DNA from: Syntrophomonadaceae bacterium
GTDB taxonomy: Bacteria; Bacillota; Dethiobacteria; DTU022
Length of the DNA: 43,596 nt
Direction of reading: 5' to 3'
NCBI GenBank assembly: GCA_007119615.1
Contig: SKPH01000021.1
Span: forward strand, 1-43,596
Shown here in pieces: positions 35,069 to 43,436 of the stretch; position 1 is the stretch's first letter; the number at the start of each line of letters is the position of its first letter. Position numbers and translations under genes: made by a program. The notes beneath the pieces were generated by a model. It made no database searches, was not told the origin of the DNA, and worked only from the letters and a program-made list of their open reading frames with translations.

Positions 35069-35129
35069 GCCGCTTGCCTTTGCCTCGATGAATGCGGCTA
35101 TTTAAACTATAGAAAGGAGTGTGTTTTAA

Positions 35130-35900
35130 ATGATCAGAAGCGATCTCAGGGCCTACATCAATATAGGAGCGCTGGTTCTTGTTTTGCTGGTTAACTTTCT
35201 CTCCAATTTCTTACCTTTCGGAGGGGTTACACAAGAAGAGCTTGGCGAGCTGTACCCGGTACTGATTACCCCTGCTGGTTACGCCTTTTCTATCTGGGGC
35301 CTAATCTATCTTGCCCTCATTGCCTTCATAATCTACCAGGCCACACCGGGCTTCCGGGAAAATCCGGCCGTCAAGGCAGTGGGAATATTATTTGCAGTGA
35401 GCAGTCTTTTCAACATCCTCTGGTTGTTTTTCTGGCATTACCAGCGGGTGGGCTGGTCTATGATTGTTATGCTCCTACTGCTGGCAACGCTGATCATCAT
35501 TTATCTTCGTATCGGCGCGGTTACGACGGAAAAAACTTTATATGACCGTCTGCTGGTGAAGTATCCCTTCAGCCTTTACCTTGGTTGGATAACGGCTGCG
35601 GCGATTGTTAATTTTAATGTGCTGCTCTATAATATCGGCTGGCTGGGTACTGGTGCCGGTGCGGTCTTATTTACAATGTTGATGATTGTTTTTGCCGCCC
35701 TGGTGGCAATTGCTGTTTTTTACCTGCGCCAGGATTATATCTACTCCGCTGTCTTTGTCTGGGCCCTGGTCGGTATCGGGGTTCGTCACGGTACTGATAT
35801 AATTATCCTGACAATTTCAGCCTGGCTGGCTGCTGCAGCGATTATTTTCTTTCTCGGCTGGATTACCGCCCGAAGCAAGACTGCAACGGGGCCGCGTTAA
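35130..35900 (+). CDS. TspO/MBR-like membrane protein (extended family)
   Basis: This 256-residue membrane protein has seven or so helices. It contains ITPAGYAFSIWGLIYLALIAF, a segment characteristic of tryptophan-rich sensory proteins (TspO/MBR) of the longer type. Canonical TspO has five helices and binds porphyrins or tetrapyrroles. The extended proteins have no established function. AAAGGAGTG precedes the ATG. It lies between lysA and an MFS gene on the same strand. Confidence 0.7.
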   Translation: MIRSDLRAYINIGALVLVLLVNFLSNFLPFGGVTQEELGELYPVLITPAGYAFSIWGLIYLALIAFIIYQATPGFRENPAVKAVGILFAVSSLFNILWLFFWHYQRVGWSMIVMLLLLATLIIIYLRIGAVTTEKTLYDRLLVKYPFSLYLGWITAAAIVNFNVLLYNIGWLGTGAGAVLFTMLMIVFAALVAIAVFYLRQDYIYSAVFVWALVGIGVRHGTDIIILTISAWLAAAAIIFFLGWITARSKTATGPR

Positions 35901-35986
35901 ATCTACCTGAAGCAGTATTGCAGGTTAATATTGCTTTGATTGCCAGGCGGTCAGGTTAGCATATTTTAACGGAGGGCGGTGTGTTT

Positions 35987-37318
35987 GTGAATATGCAAAC
36001 GACAGATCAACAGTATAAACGGCGCACCGGCCTTCTCTACCTGCTGTTCAGCACTGTATTTTTTTTAAATGCTGTAATCTTTCTTTTCCAGGCTCTAACC
36101 AAAAATCTCTTTCCGCCCCTTCTTTTGCCGCTCAGGGAAGCTTTTCTGATTGATAACTCCCAGGTGGGCATGCTGGTTACCCTGGTTTTTTTCGGTTATG
36201 CCCTGGCCAGATTCCCTTCAGGCATAATGGCTGATCACATTGGCTGTACCAAAACCGTCCTCCTGGGAAGCGCCGCCATGGCCATCTCCTTCGTCGGAGT
36301 GGCTGTGTCTCCAAATTATCCCGTAATGGCTATTATGGTTTTCATCCTTGGTGTTAGCAGTGGTGTTTATGTCACAGCCGGTTACACTCTTGCTGTTATC
36401 ATTGGTTCCCGAAAGAGAGCTGCTACGGCTACCGCTGCTTTCGAATCTTTCGGTATTGCAGCCGGCATAGCTTCTCCTGCCCTGGTTACGGTATTCGTCC
36501 TTTTCCTGAATTGGCAGTTACTGTTTATACTGTCCGGTATTTTACTGGCAGCAGTTACAGCTTTGTTTCTCCGTTTTAAAGAGAGCTCATTTAATTACGA
36601 GGAAGAGTATGCCGCTCAAAGTGGTATTGATGGAGGATATATTGATAATTTACCATCACCGGAGCCCCAGGCGGGAATGTTAAAAAAATTAATACAAGAT
36701 ATCCGCTCCTCTAATGTTATATTCCGCGATCCAGTGATCAGGCGGTTTATTATCTGGAGCACCCTGGTCGGTGGATTAGGAGCGCTGTCATGGACCGGCA
36801 TAAATTCATTTATCCCCACTTTCCTGGTTGAAGAAAGAGGCTATAGCTATGATCTTGCCAACAGGATGTTTATTATAGTCGCTGTGGCAGGGCTGGCTGC
36901 GAAGATCGGAATTGGCTCGCTGGCAGACCGGTTTGGGAACAACCCGGTTTTACTGGCAAACCTTGCCCTTAGTATAATAATGTTCTTTGCCCTGACTCTG
37001 GCAGTCGGGTATTGGCAGCTTATAGCTATCCTGGCATTACTTGGAGCCGCCTGCCTGAATACAAATACCCTGATCAATTCTTACGTTCTTCGCAATATGC
37101 CTCCCCGGTACCAGGGTGCAGGCTTCGGTCTTTTTAGTACAGCCTATACTGCAATTTACAGCCTGGGTCCTTACCTGACCGGTTCTTTGGCAGACATGGT
37201 CGGCCTCGGCAAAGCGATCCAATTTAGTTCTGCAGGAGCTGTGTTGGCAGTATTCCTGATCTTTTCAGCCAACTACTTTGTCCCAAAACATCTAGTTGAT
37301 AAAATGTCCCCAAGTTGA
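35987..37318 (+). CDS. MFS transporter, organic anion/nitrate-type
   Basis: This is a major facilitator protein of about 443 residues with 12 helices. The motif FPSGIMADHIGCTKTVLLGS lies after helix 2, and GLAAKIGIGSLADRFGNN begins the second half. A 40-residue polar loop (about 200-240) separates the halves. Possible starts are GTG 35981, GTG 35987 and ATG 35993. GGAGGG at 35971-35976 best fits the GTG at 35987. The substrate is unknown. Its place just before the peptide-active genes suggests it could import or export their substrate. Confidence 0.82.
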   Translation: MNMQTTDQQYKRRTGLLYLLFSTVFFLNAVIFLFQALTKNLFPPLLLPLREAFLIDNSQVGMLVTLVFFGYALARFPSGIMADHIGCTKTVLLGSAAMAISFVGVAVSPNYPVMAIMVFILGVSSGVYVTAGYTLAVIIGSRKRAATATAAFESFGIAAGIASPALVTVFVLFLNWQLLFILSGILLAAVTALFLRFKESSFNYEEEYAAQSGIDGGYIDNLPSPEPQAGMLKKLIQDIRSSNVIFRDPVIRRFIIWSTLVGGLGALSWTGINSFIPTFLVEERGYSYDLANRMFIIVAVAGLAAKIGIGSLADRFGNNPVLLANLALSIIMFFALTLAVGYWQLIAILALLGAACLNTNTLINSYVLRNMPPRYQGAGFGLFSTAYTAIYSLGPYLTGSLADMVGLGKAIQFSSAGAVLAVFLIFSANYFVPKHLVDKMSPS

Positions 37319-37440
37319 ATTAAAATATACTGAACATATATTATTTCTAATGTTAGGCGATAAAGGGTATAATTTTCATACAAAATATTTAGTAGTATTA
37401 ATATTAGAAATGCGTATTTGGTGAAAGCGGGTAGATTGAA

Positions 37441-39099
37441 ATGGTGGGATCTACAACAACCCATGAGAGAAAAGCAGTTACGGCAAAAAGCAGGTATGGA
37501 ATGGTCTCGACCGCATCGCAAGTCGCAACTGAAGCCGGGGTCCGGATTTTGGAAAAAGGAGGCAACGCTGTAGATGCAGCGGTTGCAGCAGCCTTTTGCC
37601 TCGGAGTAACCGAACCACAGGCTTCGGGCCTGGGTGGACAAAGTATGGTCCTGCTACACCATTGCCCGGGGGAAAAACCGGTTACTCTCGCGCTTGACGG
37701 ATCTTCACGGGCTCCATTTGTGATAAATCCCGAACTGCTTCCGGCAAAACCTCTTAATCAGGGCATAAGGGCGACTACAGTCCCGTCAACACCCGCCACT
37801 CTCGGTTACCTGTTGGAAACGTACGGAACCCTGACCCTGGATAAGATCTTGCAACCCTCAATTCTTGCGGCCAGGGAAGGTTTCAGGATTACTGCATTGC
37901 AGCACAGACTGCTTTCCAGGGAGAAGGAAAAGTTTACAGACGAGTTAGTGCAGTCCATATTCTTTAAAAATGGCAGGCCTTTAAATGCCGGAGATATTGC
38001 CTATCAACCTCAACTTGCAGGCTGCCTGGAAAGGATTGTTGAGAAGGGGTGGAGAGACTTTTACCTTGGAGACATTGGAGAGCAAATCATTGAAGATATG
38101 CAAAAGCGTGGAGGATTAATCACGAAAATCGATTTAAGCCAGATTCCATTACCGGTTCAACGTAAAGTTTTAAATAGTTCTTACCGTGGTTATGCTTTGG
38201 CAACTTTTCCGCCGCCGGGAGCGGGGCGGACCATGGTCCAGATCTTAAAAACCCTTGATCAGATCGAACCGGAGAAGCTTGTACCGGATTCACCGCTCTA
38301 TTATTTATTGCTGGCCATGACCTTCAGGACCGCCCTGATGGACAGGGAACGGTTTCCCATTGACCCTGTGCTTTACCCGCAGCTAAACGACAAAGGAATG
38401 ATTGATAAAGAAACCGCTTTGCGTGTTGCTTCACGTATAAAAAATTTGGTTTCTTATCTGGTAGGAGAACAGTTTACGCCCCCGCCTGCTTCCGGGGAGA
38501 CAACCCACTTATCAGCTGCCGATGCTTATGGTAATATCGTCGGTATAACACAATCGATAGAGCATGTTTTCGGGGCCAAAACCATGGCTGAAAAATTGGG
38601 GTTTTTTTATAATAATTACATGAGCGCTTATAATTATACAAATATGTTGCACCCCAACTATCTTTTGCCCGGTGGCCGTCCCTGGAGCAGTGTAGCCCCA
38701 ACCTTGCTGTTTCGTGAAAATGGGCAGCCATTTATGATCTTGGGCAGTCCCGGCAGTGAGCGGATTTCCACTATTCTGGCCCAGGTTATTTGCAGGGTTA
38801 TTGATTGCGGCCAGGAACTGGCTTATGCCATCGAAGCGCCCCGCTTTCATGCCGGAAGAACCGGTAAAGTGGCAATCGAAAAAAGAAGTTACCGGCCGGA
38901 AGTGGTTGAACTTTTGGATCGTGCAGGGTTTACGGTCAGAAGCCGGGGTGATTACAGTTTTTATCTGGGCAGCGTACAGGCCGTAGAACTGCCGAAACAA
39001 CCCGGAGGGGTCTTTATCGGGATTTCTGATCCCCGCCGCGATGGAATCGCCCGCGGGCCGCGTTCGATAAAAACTGAATGCCAGGGAGAGGTGAGATAG
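37441..39099 (+). CDS. Gamma-glutamyltranspeptidase homologue lacking a signal peptide
   Basis: This 552-residue protein of the GGT family self-cleaves and hydrolyses or transfers gamma-glutamyl groups. The opening GMVSTASQVATEAG and GGNAVDAAVAAAFCLGVTEP are typical. The predicted nucleophile is Thr354 in GETTHLSAADAYGN, and the oxyanion block WSSVAPTLLF follows. No signal peptide is present, so it is predicted to be cytoplasmic, unlike the classical secreted enzymes. The substrate may therefore be an internal gamma-glutamyl compound. The ribosome site is weak. The stop TAG shares its last base with the GTG start of the next gene. Confidence 0.83.
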   Translation: MVGSTTTHERKAVTAKSRYGMVSTASQVATEAGVRILEKGGNAVDAAVAAAFCLGVTEPQASGLGGQSMVLLHHCPGEKPVTLALDGSSRAPFVINPELLPAKPLNQGIRATTVPSTPATLGYLLETYGTLTLDKILQPSILAAREGFRITALQHRLLSREKEKFTDELVQSIFFKNGRPLNAGDIAYQPQLAGCLERIVEKGWRDFYLGDIGEQIIEDMQKRGGLITKIDLSQIPLPVQRKVLNSSYRGYALATFPPPGAGRTMVQILKTLDQIEPEKLVPDSPLYYLLLAMTFRTALMDRERFPIDPVLYPQLNDKGMIDKETALRVASRIKNLVSYLVGEQFTPPPASGETTHLSAADAYGNIVGITQSIEHVFGAKTMAEKLGFFYNNYMSAYNYTNMLHPNYLLPGGRPWSSVAPTLLFRENGQPFMILGSPGSERISTILAQVICRVIDCGQELAYAIEAPRFHAGRTGKVAIEKRSYRPEVVELLDRAGFTVRSRGDYSFYLGSVQAVELPKQPGGVFIGISDPRRDGIARGPRSIKTECQGEVR

Positions 39100-41267
39100 T
39101 GAAAATAGCGATAATTTATAATAGAGACAGCCAGGCAGTGATCAATCTGTTTGGGACGCCCAATCGCGAAAAATACGGTTTGCAAACGATCGATATGATT
39201 ACTGAAGCTCTCGGGGAAGGCGGTCATCAGATTAAAGCGTTTGAAGGCGACAAAAACATCATGTATGCGCTGGAAGAATTTATGCCCACGGTTATTTCCG
39301 GTGAGCGGCCTGGGCTTGTTTTTAACCTCAGTTACGGTATTCAAGGCCGGGCCCGCTATACTCATATACCTGGCATTCTCGAAATGCTGGGCATTCCTTA
39401 TGTTGGTTCAAGCCCGGCAACCCATGCTATTGCTCTGGATAAAGTGCTGACCAAGATGGTACTCCTCCAGAAAGGGCTGCCCACTCCGAAATTTACGGTA
39501 CTGGAAACACCCCACTTTACTCTGCCCCTGGGCGATGATTTGAAATATCCTCTGATCGTCAAGCCTAAGGATGAGGCTGTCTCTTTCGGACTGAGGATTG
39601 TAAACAATGATCAGGAATTGCGGGAAGGGGTTGCAACAATTTACAACAACTTCAGGGCAACTACACTGGTTGAGGAATATATTGAAGGCCGTGAAATTAA
39701 TATAGGACTTCTGGGGAATGATCCTGTCGAAGCTTTTCCGCCAGTTGAAATTGTTTTCAGTGAAGGGGAGCATATCTATACCTATGAAGATAAAATAAAA
39801 ACCAGCGGTAGAATGTTGGATAAAATCTGTCCAGCGCCTCTCGAGCCGAAGGTAACTGAAAAGTTGAAGCGGCTGGCTGTTGATGCATTTAAAGCCTTGG
39901 ACTGTTTCGACAGCGCCAGGGTCGATTTTCGGATTGATAATCAAAACAACCCCTATATTCTGGAAGTAAATTCCATGGCCAGCCTGGGGCCGGGAGGGTC
40001 GTATGTCTATGCGGCAGAAAAAGCGGGACTGCCTTATAATGCTCTGGCCAACCGTTTGATTGAGGTAACCAGTCAGCGCTATTTTGGCCCCATGGTTATA
40101 GGAGACAGTTCACCCTGGTATCAGGATGACCCCAGAAGTACGGCTTTTACCAGCCTTACTCAGAATCGCGACAAGTTGGAGGAAGAGTTAAAAAACTGGA
40201 CAAATCTTCCCAGCTGGACCGGTGATCCTGTGGGACTTGGCGCAGTTGTAAAGAGGTTGGAACAACGGTTTTCCGAGCTCGGCCTTAAACCGGTACAGGA
40301 GTACAGCAGCAAACGTTCAGCCTGGACCTGGCAGACGGAATCCGGTTTTGAAGACGGGACACTGCTTGTTGCATCCATTGACGTTCCCCGGGACGGAGGT
40401 GGCGGTTATCCGATTCCTTTCCGGCGCGATCCTGAATGGTTGTATGGCGAAGGGATAGCTTCCAGCCGGGCCGGCATTGTCTGTATCCTGGAAGCTCTTA
40501 ATACCCTAAATTCAATCGATAAACTACAGGACAATAAGCTGGGTGTTTTTATTTATGCCGATGAGGGCAGGGGAATGCGTTACAGCTCGCAATACCTGCA
40601 GCGGGCCGCCGCCGCGGCAGGGCAGGTAGTCGTTTTACAGCCCGGTTTTTCCGGCGGCAAAGTTGTTGACCAACGCCGCGGTTCACGTAAGTTCAGTATT
40701 TTGGTAGAAGGAGAATTTCAACGGATTGGTTCTCACGGATCATCTGATGACCTGATGAGCTGGTTTTTGTCCCGAGCCGACAAAATCGGCTCACTCAGTA
40801 TGCCGGAAGAGCGGCTGACGGTTGCAGTGCAGGAAGTTCACTCCGAACGGTATAGCGTCTTACTTCCTCACCGCATCAGGGCTACAGTATACGTTACATT
40901 TCTTGATGCTGAACTGGCGGATCGGGCAGAATCCAGGCTTCATGAGTTTTTTGCTCCCGGGCAGGGAGAAATGGATGAAACCATGGTTTATATCGAACGC
41001 CTTGAGGAGAGGCCTTCCTTAAACCGATCAGAGGAGACAGCCCGAATGATTTCGCGGTTAAGAAAAATAAGTGAAGATTGGAAACTGCCGTTTGGGGTTG
41101 AAGCCAGCTTACTGCCTTCAGCTGCCGGCGAGGTACCAGCAGGGACACCTGTAATTTGCGGATTTGGGCCTGCAAGCCGGGACATGTTTACCCCCCACGA
41201 ATGTATTCACAGGGGAGAAATGCTGCAACGGGCCCTGCTTTTAACTCTTTTACTGTTGGAGGATTAA
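39099..41267 (+). CDS. ATP-grasp (D-Ala-D-Ala ligase-like) fused to M20-like pseudopeptidase
   Basis: This is a 722-residue two-domain protein. Residues about 1-330 resemble D-Ala-D-Ala ligase ATP-grasp enzymes: VFNLSYGIQG, IPGILEMLGIPYVGSSPATH, LIVKPKDEAVSFG and the metal site RVDFRID...ILEVNSMASLGPGG (Glu289, Asn291). Residues about 365-722 follow the M20 metallopeptidase order, but the metal ligands look replaced: the H-x-D motif reads ASIDV (Ser426), the next D reads GEGIASSRAG, D-E-E reads DEGRG, and the following E reads VVLQP (Gln514). The catalytic Glu and the final His (TPHECIH) remain. The preferred start is GTG at 39099, overlapping the previous stop by one base, with GGGAGAGGTGAG upstream. 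The activity may be amide-bond formation plus substrate binding. Confidence 0.75.
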   Translation: MKIAIIYNRDSQAVINLFGTPNREKYGLQTIDMITEALGEGGHQIKAFEGDKNIMYALEEFMPTVISGERPGLVFNLSYGIQGRARYTHIPGILEMLGIPYVGSSPATHAIALDKVLTKMVLLQKGLPTPKFTVLETPHFTLPLGDDLKYPLIVKPKDEAVSFGLRIVNNDQELREGVATIYNNFRATTLVEEYIEGREINIGLLGNDPVEAFPPVEIVFSEGEHIYTYEDKIKTSGRMLDKICPAPLEPKVTEKLKRLAVDAFKALDCFDSARVDFRIDNQNNPYILEVNSMASLGPGGSYVYAAEKAGLPYNALANRLIEVTSQRYFGPMVIGDSSPWYQDDPRSTAFTSLTQNRDKLEEELKNWTNLPSWTGDPVGLGAVVKRLEQRFSELGLKPVQEYSSKRSAWTWQTESGFEDGTLLVASIDVPRDGGGGYPIPFRRDPEWLYGEGIASSRAGIVCILEALNTLNSIDKLQDNKLGVFIYADEGRGMRYSSQYLQRAAAAAGQVVVLQPGFSGGKVVDQRRGSRKFSILVEGEFQRIGSHGSSDDLMSWFLSRADKIGSLSMPEERLTVAVQEVHSERYSVLLPHRIRATVYVTFLDAELADRAESRLHEFFAPGQGEMDETMVYIERLEERPSLNRSEETARMISRLRKISEDWKLPFGVEASLLPSAAGEVPAGTPVICGFGPASRDMFTPHECIHRGEMLQRALLLTLLLLED

Positions 41268-41269
41268 TC

Positions 41270-42088
41270 ATGACGCCTGGTATTAGCAGCCTGCCGCTGA
41301 TAATATCAGTTCCGCACGGCGGTCTGGAAGTGCCGCCGGAGGTGGAAAAATATTGCCGCCTCGATTCGTCGGACCTGCTAAGAGAAGGAGACATCTGGGC
41401 AGATTTTATATATAATATAAAAGAACATGTCCATGCATTTATTAAGTTTCCGGTAGCCCGGGCTATTATTGACGTTAACAGGGCTGCCGACGACAGGCCC
41501 CCGCAAAATCCCGACGGGGTAGTAAAAACTTTAACTCTGAATAATGATTATATCTGGGAAAAAGTCGGGGGGCTTTCCGAAGATCAAATCGGAAAGCTGT
41601 TGGATCGTTATTATTATCCGTACCATCAATATCTCTCTGCCTATTCTGTTAACCGGGATATATTGTTGGGTCTTGACTGCCATACCATGCTGGAGCGAGC
41701 GCCGCAAATTTCGAACTGCCCTGGAGAAGCGCGGCCCCTGGTCTGTCTGAGTAACGGGGGAGATGAAAACGGGGAAGCATTAGACGAACCTGTTACCGCT
41801 TCTCCTGATCTGATTCGGTCCCTGGCGCAGGCCCTTGAGCGGCAGTTGATGAATTTTGGTCTTGACAGTTCAGTGCCGCCCGTTTTGCTTAACCGGCCTT
41901 TCAGCGGCGGTTATATTACAAAAACAAATGGTTCTGTCGAACAGATACCCTGGATTCAGATTGAATTTAACCGCTCTTTATACCTTTCAGATGAACCCCG
42001 GGTTTCAGGTCCGGATCAGCAGACTACAAAGCGTATTGAGATGCTGAAAATGTATTTTTTAAAAGCTCTTGAAGATTTGTTTTTATAA
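41270..42088 (+). CDS. N-formylglutamate amidohydrolase family protein
   Basis: This 272-residue protein resembles the N-formylglutamate amidohydrolase (HutG-like) family of zinc amidohydrolases: ISVPHGGLEVPPE at the N-terminus, RAIIDVNRAADDRP and LGLDCHTMLERAP. The His and Asp residues in SVPHGG and LDCH are expected metal or substrate contacts. ATG at 41270 follows GGAGGATT and is two bases after the upstream stop. Longer in-frame readings extend into that gene and are rejected. No other histidine-degradation genes are present, so the substrate is more likely an acylated or gamma-glutamyl amino acid made or used by the neighbours. Confidence 0.82.
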   Translation: MTPGISSLPLIISVPHGGLEVPPEVEKYCRLDSSDLLREGDIWADFIYNIKEHVHAFIKFPVARAIIDVNRAADDRPPQNPDGVVKTLTLNNDYIWEKVGGLSEDQIGKLLDRYYYPYHQYLSAYSVNRDILLGLDCHTMLERAPQISNCPGEARPLVCLSNGGDENGEALDEPVTASPDLIRSLAQALERQLMNFGLDSSVPPVLLNRPFSGGYITKTNGSVEQIPWIQIEFNRSLYLSDEPRVSGPDQQTTKRIEMLKMYFLKALEDLFL

Positions 42089-42108
42089 GAAAGGAGGTGT
42101 TCCGGAGA

Positions 42109-42384
42109 ATGGATAAAGAAGCATATAAGCAGAAACAGGAAGCGCAATTAAAGGAGTGGCAGGCGGAAATTGATAAGCTGAAAGCTCAGACCCAGAAGAA
42201 AAGCGCCGAATCCAAAATAGCATACGAAGAGAATATAAAGAAACTGGAAGAAAAGAAGGAAGAAGCATCAGAGAAATTTAAGGCGTTGCAGGAAACCGGC
42301 GATGAACGCTGGGAAGAAGTCAAAAGTGAGTTTGAGAAAAAGGCGGAAGACTTTAAGAAGCAGCTAAAGGATATATTTTCTTAA
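42109..42384 (+). CDS. Small charged coiled-coil protein
   Basis: This 91-residue protein is almost entirely helical, with a continuous Lys/Glu-rich heptad pattern (KEWQAEIDKLKAQTQ...YEENIKKLEEKKEEASEKF...). It has no signal peptide or membrane segment. It resembles small coiled-coil proteins annotated in many bacteria without a known role. AAGGAGGTG lies 8-10 bases upstream of ATG 42109. It is the last gene of the ggt-like cluster (20-base gap) and is followed by a strong hairpin. Confidence 0.8.
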   Translation: MDKEAYKQKQEAQLKEWQAEIDKLKAQTQKKSAESKIAYEENIKKLEEKKEEASEKFKALQETGDERWEEVKSEFEKKAEDFKKQLKDIFS

Positions 42385-42420
42385 GTTTTCATAAGTTAGA
42401 AGTAGTTTTCTGCTATGCGG

Positions 42421-42459
42421 AACAGGGTAAGCCGGGAATAATTCCCGGCTTACCCTGTT
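42421..42459 (+). terminator. Long hairpin terminating the ggt/ATP-grasp cluster
   Basis: Two perfect 19-base arms (42421-42439 and 42441-42459) form a very stable stem containing AAGCCGGGAA. The following bases (TTTAAATGG) give only a short T-run. Its position 36 bases after the coiled-coil gene supports termination. Confidence 0.75.
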
Positions 42460-42682
42460 TAAATGGCATCACCCTGATTGCCTGCAATCTTCTTTTACCC
42501 ATAGGATTAGTAAATAATGATAATAAGGTTAGTTTAATAACTTATCAGTCATGCAGTGAAAATGCTTCGAGGCTATTAATTGGGATGGGCTATAAAGATG
42601 TCTACGATTTCGGTGGGGTAGTTGATTGGAATTACGATATCATCGAAGATCAGCAATCCTGACGGATGGGTTGTTGTAAAGG

Positions 42683-42717
42683 CAGAGAAGCGCCGGATTA
42701 ATTCCGGCGCTTCTCTG
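42683..42717 (-). terminator. Hairpin downstream of tRNA-Pro
   Basis: Perfect 15-base arms (CAGAGAAGCGCCGGA and its complement) flank a 5-base loop. Eight bases separate it from the 3' CCA of the tRNA gene. Read on the minus strand, it is followed by CCTTTACAAC, a weak T-run. It is likely the tRNA terminator. Confidence 0.65.
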
Positions 42718-42724
42718 ATAATCG

Positions 42725-42801
42725 TGGTCGGAGCGAGAGGATTTGAACCTCCGACCTCTTGGTCCCGAACCAAGCGCGCTACCAAACTGCGCTACGCCCC
42801 G
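42725..42801 (-). tRNA. tRNA-Pro (anticodon CGG)
   Basis: The minus strand folds as a tRNA. The 7-bp acceptor (CGGGGCG with CGCTCCG, one G-U) is followed by discriminator A and an encoded CCA. The D-arm is GCGCAGTTTGGTAGCGC, the anticodon stem is CTTGG/CCAAG around the 7-base loop TTCGGGA (anticodon CGG, proline), and the T-arm is GGAGGTTCAAATCCTCT. Total length is 77 with CCA. Confidence 0.95.
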
Positions 42802-42958
42802 TAAATGCAACCTGATTATAGCACAGCGCAAATTAAAGGACAATAGGCATACATAGTGAGTTTATCAGGATCAGGCGCAATTATTCTGCACATGAAATGC
42901 CGGCGGCAACAGCTGTTGCTTGAGAAAAAATTAACTTGAGCAAATATTTGAAATATTG

Positions 42959-42987
42959 TTGACATATTGAATTGGGATTAGTATAAT
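42959..42987 (+). promoter_or_regulatory. Perfect-consensus sigma-A promoter
   Basis: TTGACA at 42959-42964 and TATAAT at 42982-42987 are separated by exactly 17 bases. Transcription would begin near 42994. The only genes it can drive before a hairpin at 43377 are the two microproteins, so it marks them as strongly expressed. Confidence 0.85.
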
Positions 42988-43067
42988 TACTCATGTAAAG
43001 GGTAAGAGCACTTAAAATAATAATGTGGTCGATAAGTAGATCGCGACCTGGAAGGCGGAAAGCGATT

Positions 43068-43160
43068 TTGGAATATATCGTTATGATTGGAATCATCTTA
43101 ATAATTTCCTGGGGTGTCAGGGTTTTAATTCATACACAGGTGAAAAAACGCAATCGTTAA
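43068..43160 (+). CDS. 30-residue single-pass membrane microprotein (first of a pair)
   Basis: A TTG start at 43068, with GGCGG nine bases upstream, gives 30 residues: a short N-terminus, a hydrophobic helix (MIGIILIISWGVRVLI) and a basic tail ending KKRNR. The in-frame ATG at 43083 gives 25 residues and one at 43023 gives 45, with poorer ribosome sites. It is too short for family assignment. The pattern is like small accessory subunits of sodium symporters or like stress microproteins. It lies downstream of a consensus promoter and 45 bases before a similar gene. Confidence 0.55.
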   Translation: MEYIVMIGIILIISWGVRVLIHTQVKKRNR

Positions 43161-43205
43161 GTCAAATATCCGGCCAGGCATTATCATCTGAAAGGAGAGC
43201 TTTGG

Positions 43206-43298
43206 ATGTTAAATGCAATTGCTTTTGTCGGTTTCTTTTTAACTGTTACTCTCCTACTTGGTCTTATGGTAGTTAAAGATGTTAAGAAATCAAATTAA
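43206..43298 (+). CDS. 30-residue single-pass membrane microprotein (second of a pair)
   Basis: The ATG at 43206 follows AAAGGAGAG at ideal spacing. The 30-residue product is one hydrophobic helix (AIAFVGFFLTVTLLLGLMVV) with a basic tail KDVKKSN and no signal-peptide cleavage pattern. It is clearly translated-looking despite its size. It is cotranscribed with the preceding microprotein. The role is unknown; possible parallels are a transporter accessory peptide, a respiratory small subunit or a type I toxin. Confidence 0.65.
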   Translation: MLNAIAFVGFFLTVTLLLGLMVVKDVKKSN

Positions 43299-43376
43299 AG
43301 AATTGCACTTTTTCCGGGCATCAAAAGCAACAGGATAAAAAAGTGGTTTTGTATTTATTGTACCGTTACGCTATTA

Positions 43377-43402
43377 TTAGGGGTGTCCAGAGACATCCCT
43401 AA
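43377..43402 (+). terminator. Hairpin after the microprotein genes
   Basis: TTAGGGGTGTC and GACATCCCTAA form an 11-bp stem (one G-U) with loop CAGA, followed by GCTTATTTTATAGG. It ends the short transcript that starts near 42994. Confidence 0.6.
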
Positions 43403-43436
43403 GCTTATTTTATAGGTTTTTTCATGTCGGGTTGAA

